From Gordionus sp. m RMFG-2023 (taxonomy: Eukaryota; Nematomorpha; Gordioida; Chordodea; Parachordodidae), in assembly GCF_954871325.1 (NCBI RefSeq), contig NC_088778.1, forward strand, positions 27,513,120 through 27,577,119: a DNA stretch of 64,000 nt, given 5' to 3'. The notes beneath the pieces are model-generated. The model saw nothing but the letters and a program-made list of their open reading frames with translations, was not told the DNA's origin and searched no databases. Of the stretch, positions 24,020-37,093 are shown one piece after another (the stretch's first letter is position 1; the number at the start of each line of letters is the position of its first letter). The translations under genes and the position numbers were made by a program.

Positions 24020-24330
24020 AAACTTCCTGTATCGTAGGAGTTCCCTAAATTTTTAATATTATAATTTTCGACTTATCATGTCCAAATATTATTCTCATTT
24101 ACACTTTTATGATGGTACATTTATGATATCTGTATCTAATTCTATCCCAATGTCATCACTAATATGGGACTACACATGCGTCTCTTTGTTCCCCTCAAAC
24201 ATAAATTTCAATCCATTGATACAGGCAGAAACTAAAAAGATTAACAAATTCAAAAATTTTTATAACTTTATATTCACTCCAATAATGACTTCCCAAATGG
24301 CCATTTTTATATATGCACCAAAAAATTAAA
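24020..24330 (+). mobile_element. LINE family A fragment, C-terminal domain
   Basis: The + frame from 24078 contains SLIWDYTCVSLFPSNINFNP and then AETKKINKFKNFYNFIFTPI. This matches the WD.TC.D..APSN block and the following charged segment of family A. It is a short remnant ending in a stop at 24330. Confidence 0.65.
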
Positions 24331-25577
24331 ATAGAAATTTTTAGATATAATTATGATATCTTTGGTGAATTTAATTATAAAATTGCATTTTTAATTATAT
24401 AGTTTTTATTATTTTAGAAATATTTTAATTTGAACTTATATTAAGATAAACCTAGAAAAAATGAAGACTTTTATATAACTCCTCTATGTCTATCTATTTA
24501 TATCAACCGTTTTTTAAATAATTTGTGTCTGTAATTATCATATCATATCATAAATTAATTAATTTATTATGGATTTTCTAAATTATTAGTTTATTTAATA
24601 TTATGGTTAGATTGCTTTTAAAATATAGAATTAAGAATATATTATTTGCAATTAGTATTAATTAGAATCAAATAATTAGCTTAAAATTCAAAAAAATATC
24701 AAACTTTAATGACCATTAAGATTTTACAAAAAATTTGAGATTTGCGAGGTACTGGCTAATAGTCCGACCTGGTCCCGAAAATTTTTTATTCGTATATTGC
24801 CCGGTTCGGCTCATAATATAAATTTTCTTAAATTCACGGGTCCTGCCCAGATTTTTCTATTTTTTTAAAAAAAAATTCCCTTTTGTAGATCTCTATAAGA
24901 GAACATAAAACTTTACGACGAGGGGAAGGGGGAATTTTCCACTAACTCCTTGGTTATGCTCCTATAATGATATTATACATTCTAAATATTTACTATATTG
25001 TAACATTTTTAAAATTAACAATAGAAATCTAAAAAAATAATTTAAATAATGAAATATAAAAAAAATAAGTTTTTCTTAATTAAATGTTTACAAAATAGGG
25101 AATTTCCGTTAATAAGTGCTTATCTTAGTCATTGTTTTATAATTTATTTTTGAATCATGGTTAGCACTAATGAATTTTTCAGGTTTTATTTGATATATAT
25201 TTTTTTGAATTTTATATTAAAAATGATGGCGTGATCTTTTATGAATAGATAAGAATGATATATCATCTCAAAGATAGTTAGAAGTTATTATGTTATATGC
25301 TCTATAATAAAATTTTTCAAATCATTTATAAGTATTATGATTAAGTTATGATTTTTAATTATTATTGTATGCCCTTGAAGGTTTAAATTATATAGTTGAT
25401 TTATTTAAAAAATTTTAAGGCCGACTATTTGAAAATATAATTAATTTAAATATTGCAAATTAATTAACAAAAATATTTAATATATATGTAAAATAAGAGC
25501 CTTTATATTATATATTTGATATATATAATATTATAAAGAATAAACATTTTTATATATCGAAATTTAGCAATTTCCTT
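24331..25577. other. P450 upstream flank with a GC-rich degenerate repeat
   Basis: 24743-24865 holds GTCCGACCTGGTCCCG and GCCCGGTTCGGC between A/T tracts, a member of the scattered GGCCCGG-type repeat. 25290-25577 is the immediate upstream flank of the complete P450 gene and has a relic at 15990-16440. TATA-like runs are everywhere in this AT-rich DNA, so no promoter element is assigned. Confidence 0.5.
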
Positions 25578-28500
25578 ATGTTTAACATCCTTGATTCTTT
25601 AGATATTAATTATCTATCACTTATTTTCACTCTCATTTTGGCATCATTAATTATTTACGGTTTAATTCCAGTTATAAAACTATTCCGTTGCGGCCACAAA
25701 CACCCTTTTCCTTTACCATTCTTGGGTACCATCATATGGGCATATATTAATGGCATTCAAAAATGTCAGATAGACTGGAATCGTAAGTATGGACAATTTT
25801 ACGCCTTGGCTCAAGGCCAAACTTTTGTTCTGGTGGTGAGCAATCCTAATTACCTCAAGGATATATTGGTAAAAAGTTTTTCAAATTTTTCTAACCGAAG
25901 ATTTTTTGAAATGCCTAATAAATTTTTTCGTAAATCATTGTTCGTGATTAAAGACGAAGAATGGAGCATGTCACGGAAATTCATATTACCTACTTTTACC
26001 TGTCATAAAATGAAATTCAATATGTTTCCGTTACTTTCTAAATGTGCCTCTAAGATGGTCTATCACTTAAAAAACTCAATAAATGGCGATCTAAACTCTA
26101 TCCATAGCAATAAGAATTGTGATGGTAAAGAAACTACAATAGTCCAAACCAAAGACATTTTTGGTTGTTACGCTATGGATGTAATCGCTTCTACCTCATT
26201 TGGATTGGATATAGACTCCCGCAAAGAAAATAATCATGCTTTCGTCAGGTATTTCGAATCTATTTGAATAAATTATGTTTTGGCAAATCTAGTTGGGGAA
26301 TTTTCTTCTCATTTTTCTATAAATAATAAAACCTCGATTTTTAAATTGCATTGAAATGGAATCCATAATATTTATTATTCTGTGGAGTAGAAAAGATTTT
26401 TAATTTATCAGTACCCTAAGGGCTAATTGAATCAAATCTATTAGAGTCAGTTAAATAATCTATGAACGTTTTCGTATTACCTTAATGTTAATTTCTATTT
26501 TTGGTATCAACTTTCCTATCATCTTAATGTTAAATAAATCGAAGGATTCTTATAGGTATTTACTATAAAAATAAAACGTTGTATCAAAATAAATAAATGA
26601 AATTAATTAATCGTGTAAGAGACTTTAAAAAATGGATTGAACTCACATTAGAGTTCAGGGTGGTGTTGTTAAACGGTACGATTTGAGCTAATTTTTAAAA
26701 ACGGTTAATTCAATATTTTAGCCAGAAAAATATTACATAAACCTCTAGATTTTGCTAATAGATGTTCAAATTTTTGTGCCATTTATGACCAAGATTTTTA
26801 GGCTTGAGTTACATTTTTCTGGATATAATTTTACAGGTAAAGTAAAGGTTTATGTGTATAATGGTATTTAAATTATGATCATTATTTTAATATTTAGTAA
26901 TTTTCACAGTTTTACCGACTAGACACGATTTCTCCTATATTAATTATTGAATTATACAATATAATAATCAATGAAATTTACATTTTTCAAATATTGTTCA
27001 TATTAAAATGTCGAATACAGAAATAAATCCGTAACAAAAAAAGGTAAGGAAAAGAAACTAACAAATTAAAAACTGTATAACAAAACCTAGTTAAAAACAC
27101 GAATATAAATTAGTGGGAAGAGGATCTGTAGGAATAAAGTTTATCGCAACATAAATCTTTAAATAAAATAAAATTACTAAGGATAATATTTAATTCTATA
27201 GTTAAAACTATATTTAAAATATTATTTTTAAAAAATCGAGTCACAATATAATTTTAGTTTTTTGATAAAATTTACATATAAAAATTATTCTAAAATAATT
27301 GTGAAGTATCTGTTTTTCTATGGCCTTAAAAAAACTATCAAGTGTTGGGCATATTTCATCATAAGATCTAAGGGAAATTAACCGCATTGAATCGGACAAA
27401 ATATAATGAAACCTTTGTATAGCATCTTCTATTGATAATATATGAATAATTTAAAATTCTTTAAAAAAATGGACATAATTTTTTTTTTAAATAACAGAAA
27501 TGTAAGAAAGGCTTTCGATTTTGATATAACGACACCAATACTTGCCCTGATAGCCATTTTTCCATTCATAATCCCTGTATTGAATTACTTCGAAATATCG
27601 TTCATTAAAGAAGCTTCAATGCAGTTCTTTGCTGATATCGTTGAAAGTACCATAGAGGAGCGTAAAAAGTTTAATATTAAAAGGTAGGAAACTCTGTAAT
27701 AATTAATTAATAAAATTTTTATGTCTTATAAAATCTAATCCATTTAAAATGAAGTCCTAGGATATTTTTAAATTTTTATAAGTAAAAAAATGTATCTTGA
27801 CTACAAATTATTTTGTTCTAACAAGATCCAAGTAGACTAAAGATTTTGATAAGTTATAGATATATATTCTGATAATTTATTGACTTCAATATATCATTTA
27901 GAAATGATTATTTGCAATTGTTCATGGACACTCATGATAATTTAAATCAATCTAACACAAATAGTAATAATAATGGATGTAAAAAGAACATCCATAAAGT
28001 TTCGGATGATATGCTGACCATGAAAGAAGAGGACAGCATTGAAACTAAAAAGCTTGAACAGAATTTATTAACCACTAAAGAGGAGTACATTTCTATGGCA
28101 TTAATGTTTTTCGTAGCTGGATATGAGTCACCCTCAAATGCTCTATGTTGGATAGCTCGCACTTTAGCCGGTCATCCTGAGATTCAAGAGACTTTAAGAC
28201 AGGAAATAAAGCGAAAGATTAATCAAAAATGTAATTTAATTTATGGGTAAATATACAATTTATATTTATTTTATTGCCTTGGCAAAACAGATTTAAATTT
28301 TATTAACATTAATAATTATATTTTTGAAAGAAATTTATCTTTATAATTCTTTTGAAATTTGTTTAGTGATAAGAAAGTTAAGTGTCTCTCTGGTTTATTC
28401 GGAACTTTACATTTGTTTATCTAACAACTATATATGTAGTTGATACACTAAGTGATTAGGAATAAATATAATTGATTTCTTTGTAACTAACATATGTAAT

Positions 28501-31500
28501 TTTTAAAATCAAACATATTAAATGCCTGAAAATAGATAGAAGCTTTAGCCCTGATCTCTTAAATTATGATGATATTATGAGCCTAAAGTATATGGATCAG
28601 GTTATTAAAGAGGTTCTTAGGTTACATCCTCCAGCAATATTTTTTGATAGGGTGGCATCTGAAGATTATTATTTGGAGGACAAATTAATTAAAAAGGGTA
28701 CTGTTATTGAAGTACCTGTTTATGCATTGCACCGAGATGGAAATATATGGGCATTTCCCGACAAATTTGATCCGGACAGATTTGATCTAAAGGACACGTG
28801 AGTTATGACTTATATTAATTAATATAATATGATGTTGTTATTTTTACTTTAAAAGAAAAATATAATATGAGTAATAATAGGCTTTTGTTTTTTATAGCTA
28901 CTATTTCATTTTTCTGCAGACCATAGAACTCTCTAGGGTGTCCATGGCAAAGATTATAACAATGCAGACCTGTTAGATTTGCAGGTTTGGAAAGATAGCA
29001 ACCTGATCGTTGCTTATATTTGTTTTTTTCTTTTGACTTTGTTAGTTTATAGAACCCGGTTGGCTTCCTTGACTTTAATCATATATTTATAAACTTTATT
29101 TAAAATTGGTTAAGTATTATTTTAAGCTAATAAACTTGAGTTTAGTTTAAGTTATTCATTTCTTCAAACAACCGCTATAATAATGTTTTTATAACAATTT
29201 TAATTATAACTTTATTCAATCTATGAAAAAAATATTATTAATGCAACTACAAAAGTAAAAAAAATATACAAGGATATTTTCAAACTCAAAAATATAATAA
29301 TAATAGGTTTTCATTTTTAAGCCTATAATACTAAAATGCATACTTTTTATTTATCTTTTTGAGTTTTGAAATACCTTAAAATAAAATCGGAATGTAAATA
29401 CAAATAAGATCATCTGTTTTTAAAAGTTTATGATAATAATTTTAAAATAAAAACAAAATCAAATAATTAATTTACGTTTTTTTAAGATATAAATAATTTC
29501 AGCAACTGATTAATCAGTGAATATCAAATATATATTAATAATTTCAATTTACAACTTTAACATCTTTTTATTTGTGCAAGTATAGAGTCTATATACTCCA
29601 TATCCCACTACAACTTTGAGAAAGTAAAATAACTCATTGATATTAAACCACCTGCTAGAAATCAAACATTTTAAAATAAATGTCCATCGGATTTCTATTT
29701 ATTTAAATATGAAATATTTAGCAGCTTTTCCTTCAGATTTAAATATCGTGATATTATATTTCGCATTCGTATTCGCTTTTCATTTTGCTCTAAATAACGT
29801 GATATAATATTTTTTTTAATCATTTCTCTCCTTATTGAATATGTGTGATTTTATTTATATTCACTTATTCCACAAGTCTTATTATGCTGACTTAAGTCCA
29901 TTTTGGACCATTAATTTATTCTATAACTCAATTATATATCCCTCGTTATCTTTACTTATCCATTTGTATATGTTATTCACATAAATCTGTTCTTCATGAC
30001 TAAAATTAGCACATGTTGGATATGATGATTGTTTTCAACATGATTGACCACCTTCAACAAGATTCCTACATTTCAGCTGGGGTCCCTTGTCCCTTATCAT
30101 TCAATCGATTATGCCTCTCTTCGTATTTCAAATTCCTGCTTCTCAGACTTTTATCTCGACTCTTCCAAACCACATATCATTTAAAGGATCCCTAAAGAGG
30201 CTGGATTGCTAGTTAGTAAATCTATTGCTGATATTGTATATCGTCCCTATTACTAAATTTCCGCAATGTTTGCAGATAGTTTAAATTCTTTTTCTATACA
30301 TATAATACCTTTCGGGTACTCTACAAAACTTTATATATCCCCAACTCAACAAATTAAGGATGTCGTTTTATTATTGCTCTTTACCTTTAAGAAAATAGGA
30401 GGCCCGCGCTCTTCAAGAACAAAAGCAAGCCTTCATCGATTGAGTTGAAGGCCAATTTGGTTTCCAAGAAAATAGACAATCTTAACATAAATGGTGCTAT
30501 CAGATTGATCTACTTATGACTCCTAGCTGAGCCTTCCCACGATACGTGTATCAAGCTTCGTCAAAAACCATATCACAACCATTATATCAAAATTTGCTCA
30601 ACCTCATTCCATATTATCTCTCAATTCACATCTGAAGTAATGAGGGGATATTATTTCCTTTCACCGAAATTCAACCTACGGTCACGATGGTATCCGTCAT
30701 ATATTCCCATATAACATCACCTCTCCCTCAATATGCATAAAATCCTATTCTTACTAAAATACTAATCTTTGCAATAAAATTTTTAAAGGTGAAGTAACTA
30801 GCTTCATTTCTTCAATTTTTGGGGGGTGTTAGGCTAATTACACCTCAGAAGCCAAATTTTGCAATAGGTTATACCTTTCAACGCCTAGTTGCTAAAATTA
30901 TATATTCAAAATTAAAAGATGAAAGCATTATTTTGTTACCATCTGTCTTCTACTCTGCAATTCGATATTTATATAATTCCACTTATGGAGGACATTCAAC
31001 AGGGTTTGTTTTCCCTCTGAATATCAAAGAACATCGTATTAACATCACATGTTTCTTCTCCTTGCACGCCTAATAAATCGGTTCATCGTTGAATTAAATT
31101 CCTTATAAATAATGGTGTGAAAATTAATTATGGAAGCTATGATTGCTATTGGACTCTTTTTTTAACTCATCTCTCTTAAGTCAATTGAACATAATTCACA
31201 CCAATTTAAAAATTACAACCCATGAGAACCAAATCATTTAAGATTTCTTGTAAGACAAAAATCTTCCTATATATATATATATATCAGTTTTTAGACATTT
31301 TTTGAGTTGGCGGATTTATTATCCTTACTCTTCACCCACAAAACTTTTATCCTCTTGAAATTTTATTTAATATTCCTCGTATCCAATATGTCTTATTGTC
31401 GACTCTTATTTAAAAATATCCCATACCCTTTGGTGTTTATAATGGGTTCAAAGTTCTGAGAGAAAATTTTGCAAACCTTAAGTTCAATAAGCTAGTTTGG

Positions 31501-32975
31501 ACACAAGTTTCTTTACATACCAAGTATGGTGGATTAGGCATCAGATCTCCTTCCGATCTTGTCGTAAGTGCTTTTATATTCAGTATTTGTCGGCGAGTAA
31601 TATATTCTAATTTTTTAAAACCTGATCTTTCTTTTTATAGTGCTATTATCGATTAGAAGTCCTGTATTATTGCTGATAATACTCTACCAGAAACAAATAG
31701 GCAGAAAGATTGGGATAGGCCTATAATTGCAAGTTTGACCCTCCATTATCTCTTTCCTGCTTAATGGGTTTGGTCATGAGTTTCTTGAACCTATTCCCTC
31801 GGCATTTACAATTATAACTCTTTCAAAATGAGCTCACTCACGCCATTAGTATTTGTCTAAACTGTTTAATCACCCAAATTCATTTATAGGTCTCGATGTT
31901 AGATAAAATTTAGGTATCTTGATCATCCTAAGAGCCTTGAGATCAGTTTAGGTTCATTCTAGAACCTCCTCCAAATATTTTTAGATCTGATGGGAAACGA
32001 CCTGATAAGAATTCTAAATTACTTGGAAATGTCCAATTCCTGGTTTTATATTATTCATGCATTGATCTAATGGCTAACTCCAATCAAACCCGAACATCCT
32101 TTAAAAAAAAATTAAAAATTGCGAAATATTTAGAAATTTTTCGAGATTGCATATTCACTAAATATTTATTCCGATAATTACTACTATCTTAAATACCTAT
32201 GAGAATAGCGCTTTATTCGTAAACTTATGGATGAATGAAGCGATAGTTTCTTTATGAGGTATAGAATAGCCAATGCTATTCACAGGCTAATTACTTTTGG
32301 TTCATGGGTTACTCATTCCATATACTTTTCTATTTATGTGATGAATATTTCTGATTTTAATTAAAATTTTCTCAACATTATCAAAATAAATTATTAAATA
32401 TTAATCAAAATTTTTTTTATACAATTTTTAGGGTTATCATTTTTTCCTAATAAAATGTGCACATTTATATACAGTTAATTCCCTTGTTTTAGTGGTAAAA
32501 GAATCAACGTGTACCTACATGGGATTTCAAATCGAATTTAATAAATGTGGCCATTTTTATAACTTTTGTATTTAATTACCAAGGGGCATTAGCAACATTG
32601 ATGTAGAAACTCTGGAGGCATTCTCTTTATAAATTATTTTTCCATTGACTAATATTTTGAAGAAGAAAATTTCGAAAATAAATTATTGCTATAAAATTTT
32701 ACTATATAATTTTTTATAGAACTATGGAAGATCGATATTGCTATATGCCCTTCGGTATGGGTCCTAGAAATTGCATAGGTTCACGTTTTGCAATGCTGGA
32801 AATGAAAGTGGGCCTAACATTAATTCTAGGGTCGAACATACAATTCGTTTTAGCACCTGGAGACATTAATTCTGATTTAAATCACGACAACACCAAATTT
32901 AGTAATAATCTTATAAACTTTCCTAAAAATGGAATTAAAGTTGGAATAAGATATATGGAAAATAATGATTTATAA
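25578..32975 (+). CDS. Cytochrome P450, CYP3-clan (CYP3A-like), five exons, complete
   Basis: Predicted ER-anchored monooxygenase, 571 residues (CYP3A proteins are near 500; extra length lies in loops). Exons: 25578-26248, 27498-27683, 27902-28246, 28540-28797, 32720-32975. All four introns are GT-AG with matching phase, and the frame stays open to a TAA. Domains: membrane anchor at residues 13-33, proline-rich hinge HPFPLPFLG at 42-50, C-helix WxxxR at W129/R133, CYP3A-like [17 protein letters not shown] near 193-209, I-helix AGYES at 358-362 (serine where threonine is usual), ExxR at E425/R428, DPDRF at 478-482, and [10 protein letters not shown] with haem cysteine 505. Introns 1 and 4 hold mobile DNA. 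By family it would oxidise lipophilic xenobiotics, hormones or fatty acids; the substrate is not predictable. Start chosen because the sister gene begins with the same MF.ILDSL. Confidence 0.9.
26655..26830. mobile_element. MITE relic in P450 intron 1
   Basis: GTGTTGTTAAACGGTACGAT, followed by TTGAGCTAATTTTTAAAAAC, closely resembles both arms of the palindromic MITE at 61188-61375. Only one inverted end is recognisable here, so this is a truncated or decayed copy. Confidence 0.6.
29990..32320 (+). mobile_element. Decayed LINE family A in P450 intron 4
   Basis: A sense-oriented relic filling most of intron 4. Recognisable pieces: [20 protein letters not shown] (RT start, about 30860), [20 protein letters not shown] (after the RT, about 31500), [14 protein letters not shown] (about 31700), then [16 protein letters not shown] and [10 protein letters not shown] (about 31960-32070). 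Between them the frame is lost. From 30771 onward it is shared with window positions 1-900, so the LINE entered the intron before the 3' block was duplicated. The left limit is uncertain. Confidence 0.7.
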
Positions 32976-35215
32976 ATTTTAACCCTTTTATACTATAAAT
33001 ATTTCGATTTTTTAAAAATTTATGTAAAAATTGTTAACATTTAAAAACGAATTACAGTATCATCATATGATTATTTTTTTTTTGAATTTACAATATAGCT
33101 GTAGTAGTTCTTAAATACTTGTTTATTTTAGATTAATGAAGTGTAAACTTTTATAAATTTTTTAACTTTTATAATCGTAGAACCATATTAAACTAAGTTA
33201 TATATTATTTTATAAAGATTTTAATATAGTTGGTACCAGGATTTCTAGAATATATTCGCACTAATGATTTCATTTTTCGAACGATGTAGTTTTAATGTAT
33301 TTTTAAATATGTTATTTTATTTATCATTATATACAAAAAAAACCTATAAGGTGATGACCTATATTACCTACCGTATTTTGGATTTGTATTCAGGATTTTT
33401 TATTTCATAAGCCATAAGGTTGTTCTGAGAAAAAAAATTAAATATTTTTGTTGACTAGTGTCAAATCTTAAAAAACCAATAAAATAGATATTAAGATGCT
33501 TTCTTACGTATTCTTTGATTTATTAATTGTTTAAATGAGTCATACATGTGCCTTAATTTAGATTCAGATGTCTGAACACTTAGATTGTGATGACAACAGG
33601 ATCTTTAAATGCGCAAATAGTTTTATTGAGCTTTGAGATTACACCCACAGATCATACTTTTTAACTGGATTGCACCCAAGGATTATAATATATAATGCAA
33701 ATTTATTCAAAATGAACTAACTGACTATCTATGCATCGAGAAGTGAATATTTACCCCTAGTAAATTTGTTCCATATAGTTTTTACACCAAGATTTGTACG
33801 TTAAAATATATAAGACTTTATATATTTTACCAAATACAATGTTAATATTATCTGTAAATGGAAATGAAAATTATTAATTTAAAATATAAAATTAAACCCT
33901 CCTCGCTAGGAAAAGACATCTAATCAAATTTAGGCAATATGAGTCACTAATAAGATTTATAGTTTGAATCGTTAATCAACATCTGGATCAACAATTTAAT
34001 TTTAAGTTTTTCGGCTATGGTCCAAGAAACTGTATAAGCAATACTGGAAATTATAATTGTTCTTACCTTGAAATTGAGTTCCAAAATAAAATTGATGCCA
34101 TTACCTTATGATGAATATTTATATTTAACAATAAACTTAATTTAATTAAAATATGAAATTTTTTAACAAAGATGAAATCAAAGTAGGTTTAAGATACATT
34201 ACATGACTATTCCTGGAGTATTTATATAATATTTACCAAATTCTTTGATTTAGAAATTTTCATATTTTTAAATAATTTACCTAGGTAGGCTATTTAAAAA
34301 ATTTTTTAAATCTTATTCAACCTAAATGTAATTCAACATTTGTATAATACCCACTCTATGTATTATTACCCACAATTTTCGCCACAAACCTTTTATGTAT
34401 TTTTTAATTTATATAAAAAATGAATATAAAAATAATTAAAAATTAAGAATAGTCATAAATTTTATGGTAAAGGTTTCTGAAGTGTGGGTACTCCTATATA
34501 TATGCATAAATACATTTTCCGTCAATATCGCTTTCAGCAAATGATTTAAACTCAAGAGATTACGAATCCTAGTAGATTCCATAACCCAATATGGCACATA
34601 TACTAAATATTTTTAATGGAATATTATTTAAAACTGTATATATTTATTTCAGAGACCCGAACCGAAACTTTATTTAAAAAATTCACAAAGGATACGGTTC
34701 TATTATAATTCTTAAGAAAAATTTATAAAGGTTTATTGTGGTTATAAAAAATTTTTAAAATATATTTATTGAAAACAACACTATCGTATATGACTTTAAT
34801 CATAAATATTGTTTCTTAAAATTTTTGCCATCGTTTATTTATAAGATAGATGAAAAATTAATTAATTTTTATTATATGTATCTTTGAGCAATATATAAAA
34901 AATATATAATAATCATAACTTCTGTGCAAAAATTTATTAACGCGTGTTTTTATCAATTTCAACCTTGATTATCGAATTTAATGAGTGTCCAATAAAAAAT
35001 TATGACATTTCCATATTGATGGCAAAATATATTTGAATAGCTAAGAATTAATGTTCTTTAGAATGGTGCCTTTCCAAATTAGCTCCATGGGAACTTTTAA
35101 GTATGATCTTGCACTTATCTATATCACTAGATGATTCGTTTTAGAGAATATTATAAAAGGAAACGGATTGAGTTAATTCTGGTGTGGATCATTTATAAAA
35201 TAAATTTTATATATT
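30771..35215. repeat. P450 3'-end duplicon, copy 3 (in the complete gene)
   Basis: The copy of the duplicated block that is part of an intact gene. It spans the end of intron 4 with the LINE relic, exon 5, the downstream flank, the decayed second haem exon, and DNA matching 10720-11350. The left part matches 1-910 and the right part matches 8163-11350, so the three copies together define an ancestral block of at least 4.4 kb. Confidence 0.85.
34005..34206 (+). pseudogene. Decayed second P450 haem exon (duplicon copy 3)
   Basis: Begins FFGYGPRNCIS as in the other copies. It has then lost the segment encoding LHFAL and is disrupted, before ending near KDEIKVGLRY. It lies about 1.0 kb after the stop codon of the complete P450 gene and cannot be added to that gene without skipping its own last exon. 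Confidence 0.7.
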
Positions 35216-37093
35216 ATCAATATAAATTAAATAAAAAATTTGAGGTCAAAGCAACAAATATTCTAAAATTATGATATTGTTAAACTAATTAGAATTCAAC
35301 ATCAATTTATAAAATTGATCATCTCGATAATTTAAAGATGTACAATTCCTCATATTGCAAATACCTGCATAAGCAACACAAAATCTATTTTTAAAGATTT
35401 TAACAATACTAATACTTTAAAATATACTCAAAAATTCCAAATAATATATAAAATTCGAACCTTATAAATTTGGTGATTTGACATTTATATGGTAATAATG
35501 TTCCATCAATCTAACAACTCCTAGGTAAGTGGTGATACCTTACTTAAATTAATTAAAATAAATGCAATAAATTAAAAATCGACAATTTGTTTAGTTAGAT
35601 ATTTTGCATAGTTATAATAAAGAAAATAGGAATATGGCTCTAATACTATAAGAGTTAATGAAAAAATTAATACATATTTCTTATGGATATTAAGCAAATA
35701 TTTCTATAATTAAAAAATTATATCTTCTATTCTCCCTTAAACGACGTGAATATAACAAAATATGCAATATCACAAGAAAAAAAATCTAAAATTATTTATT
35801 TCATTTTAGTTGAAATCGATTAGTATTAGGTGCCAAAACTAAGTCGAACCAGGAGGACACCCTATATTAAACTATATCTTCAATAAAATAATTTGAACTT
35901 AAAATCTCTATTTAACATATTATAATATAAATAACCGAGCTAAAACGAGGGTAATCAGGACATCCTCTGAATTTCCTCCTCTTTAACCTCGATATTAATA
36001 ATTGGTGCAAGTGGGGTGGTCTTGCACTGAGATTTGGTCCATATATGAATATGAGAATGGTTTAGAATTTATGATGATACAAATAAAGTCTTTATTTGGA
36101 AAATTTTAAATTGTATTTTTTGTATTGAATTTCTTTATAACAAAAAAGAGCTTGTATTTTTATTTTTTAAAAAAAAGCTTTATATATTTCCAATAAAAAA
36201 AAAATAAATTTCTTTTTAACATAATTGAATATAAAACAAAATGTCCACTTTACATATCACAATTTACAAATATTGCCTTAAAGAGTAAACATTTAAATAC
36301 TAATCGACAAAAAATATTATTGTGTAACATTAAAATAAAATATTATTTAACACCTTAAAAGTTAATATAAATAATCTATTATTTAATAATAATATAGTAT
36401 ATTATCTCTCTAAAATAGTCTCATTTCAATTTATGCTTTATAAGATGGCCTCTTTGTGGTTTTTAAACTAATATTATAGATTTTTTATTATCTCCTTATA
36501 TTTACTTAAATCGTAATAAATCTAAGATTTGTTTTCTTAGAATCATCGTACCCCACCAGGACCTCATTATCTTGTTCTCTCATAAACAATTTCACTTCTA
36601 CTTTCTATTCCTTTGTTATGAGATTAATAATATATTTTTAAATATTCTGTGGATAGAGGATCTTCTTCACCATGACATATTTAAAAAAAATAAATTTATT
36701 TAAACAGATATACATTTAGTTGTTCTGGTATTCATTTTTATAATTGAATTTATATATCCAATTTAGTTATATTTTATGTTTATATATGACTTTTTTTATA
36801 AAACTTTTAAACTTTTATAATTCAATTTATTACACAGACGAATTTAAAACAAAGGTCCTATAAAGAACAATTGGCGATTATAAAAATATAACGCACATAT
36901 ATATATAAATTTCAAACCAATTAACTGAACAAAAATTAAATTAAAAAAAAAAAATTAAGAGATCGGTTTACTTGCATTGCTATATTGAACAATGAATATC
37001 ACATTATATATTAAAATGATATTATTTTATCAAAATCTTAATAATATATATTTATATAGTATATAATTTTACAAAAATTTTGGGATGAATTAT
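35216..37093. other. Intergenic stretch between P450 and oxidase genes
   Basis: The two genes converge here (P450 on +, oxidase on -). No coding sequence was recognised. 35470-35545 matches 13455-13535. The slightly GC-richer patches at 35830-36050 and 36535-36660 have no identity I can support. Confidence 0.5.
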
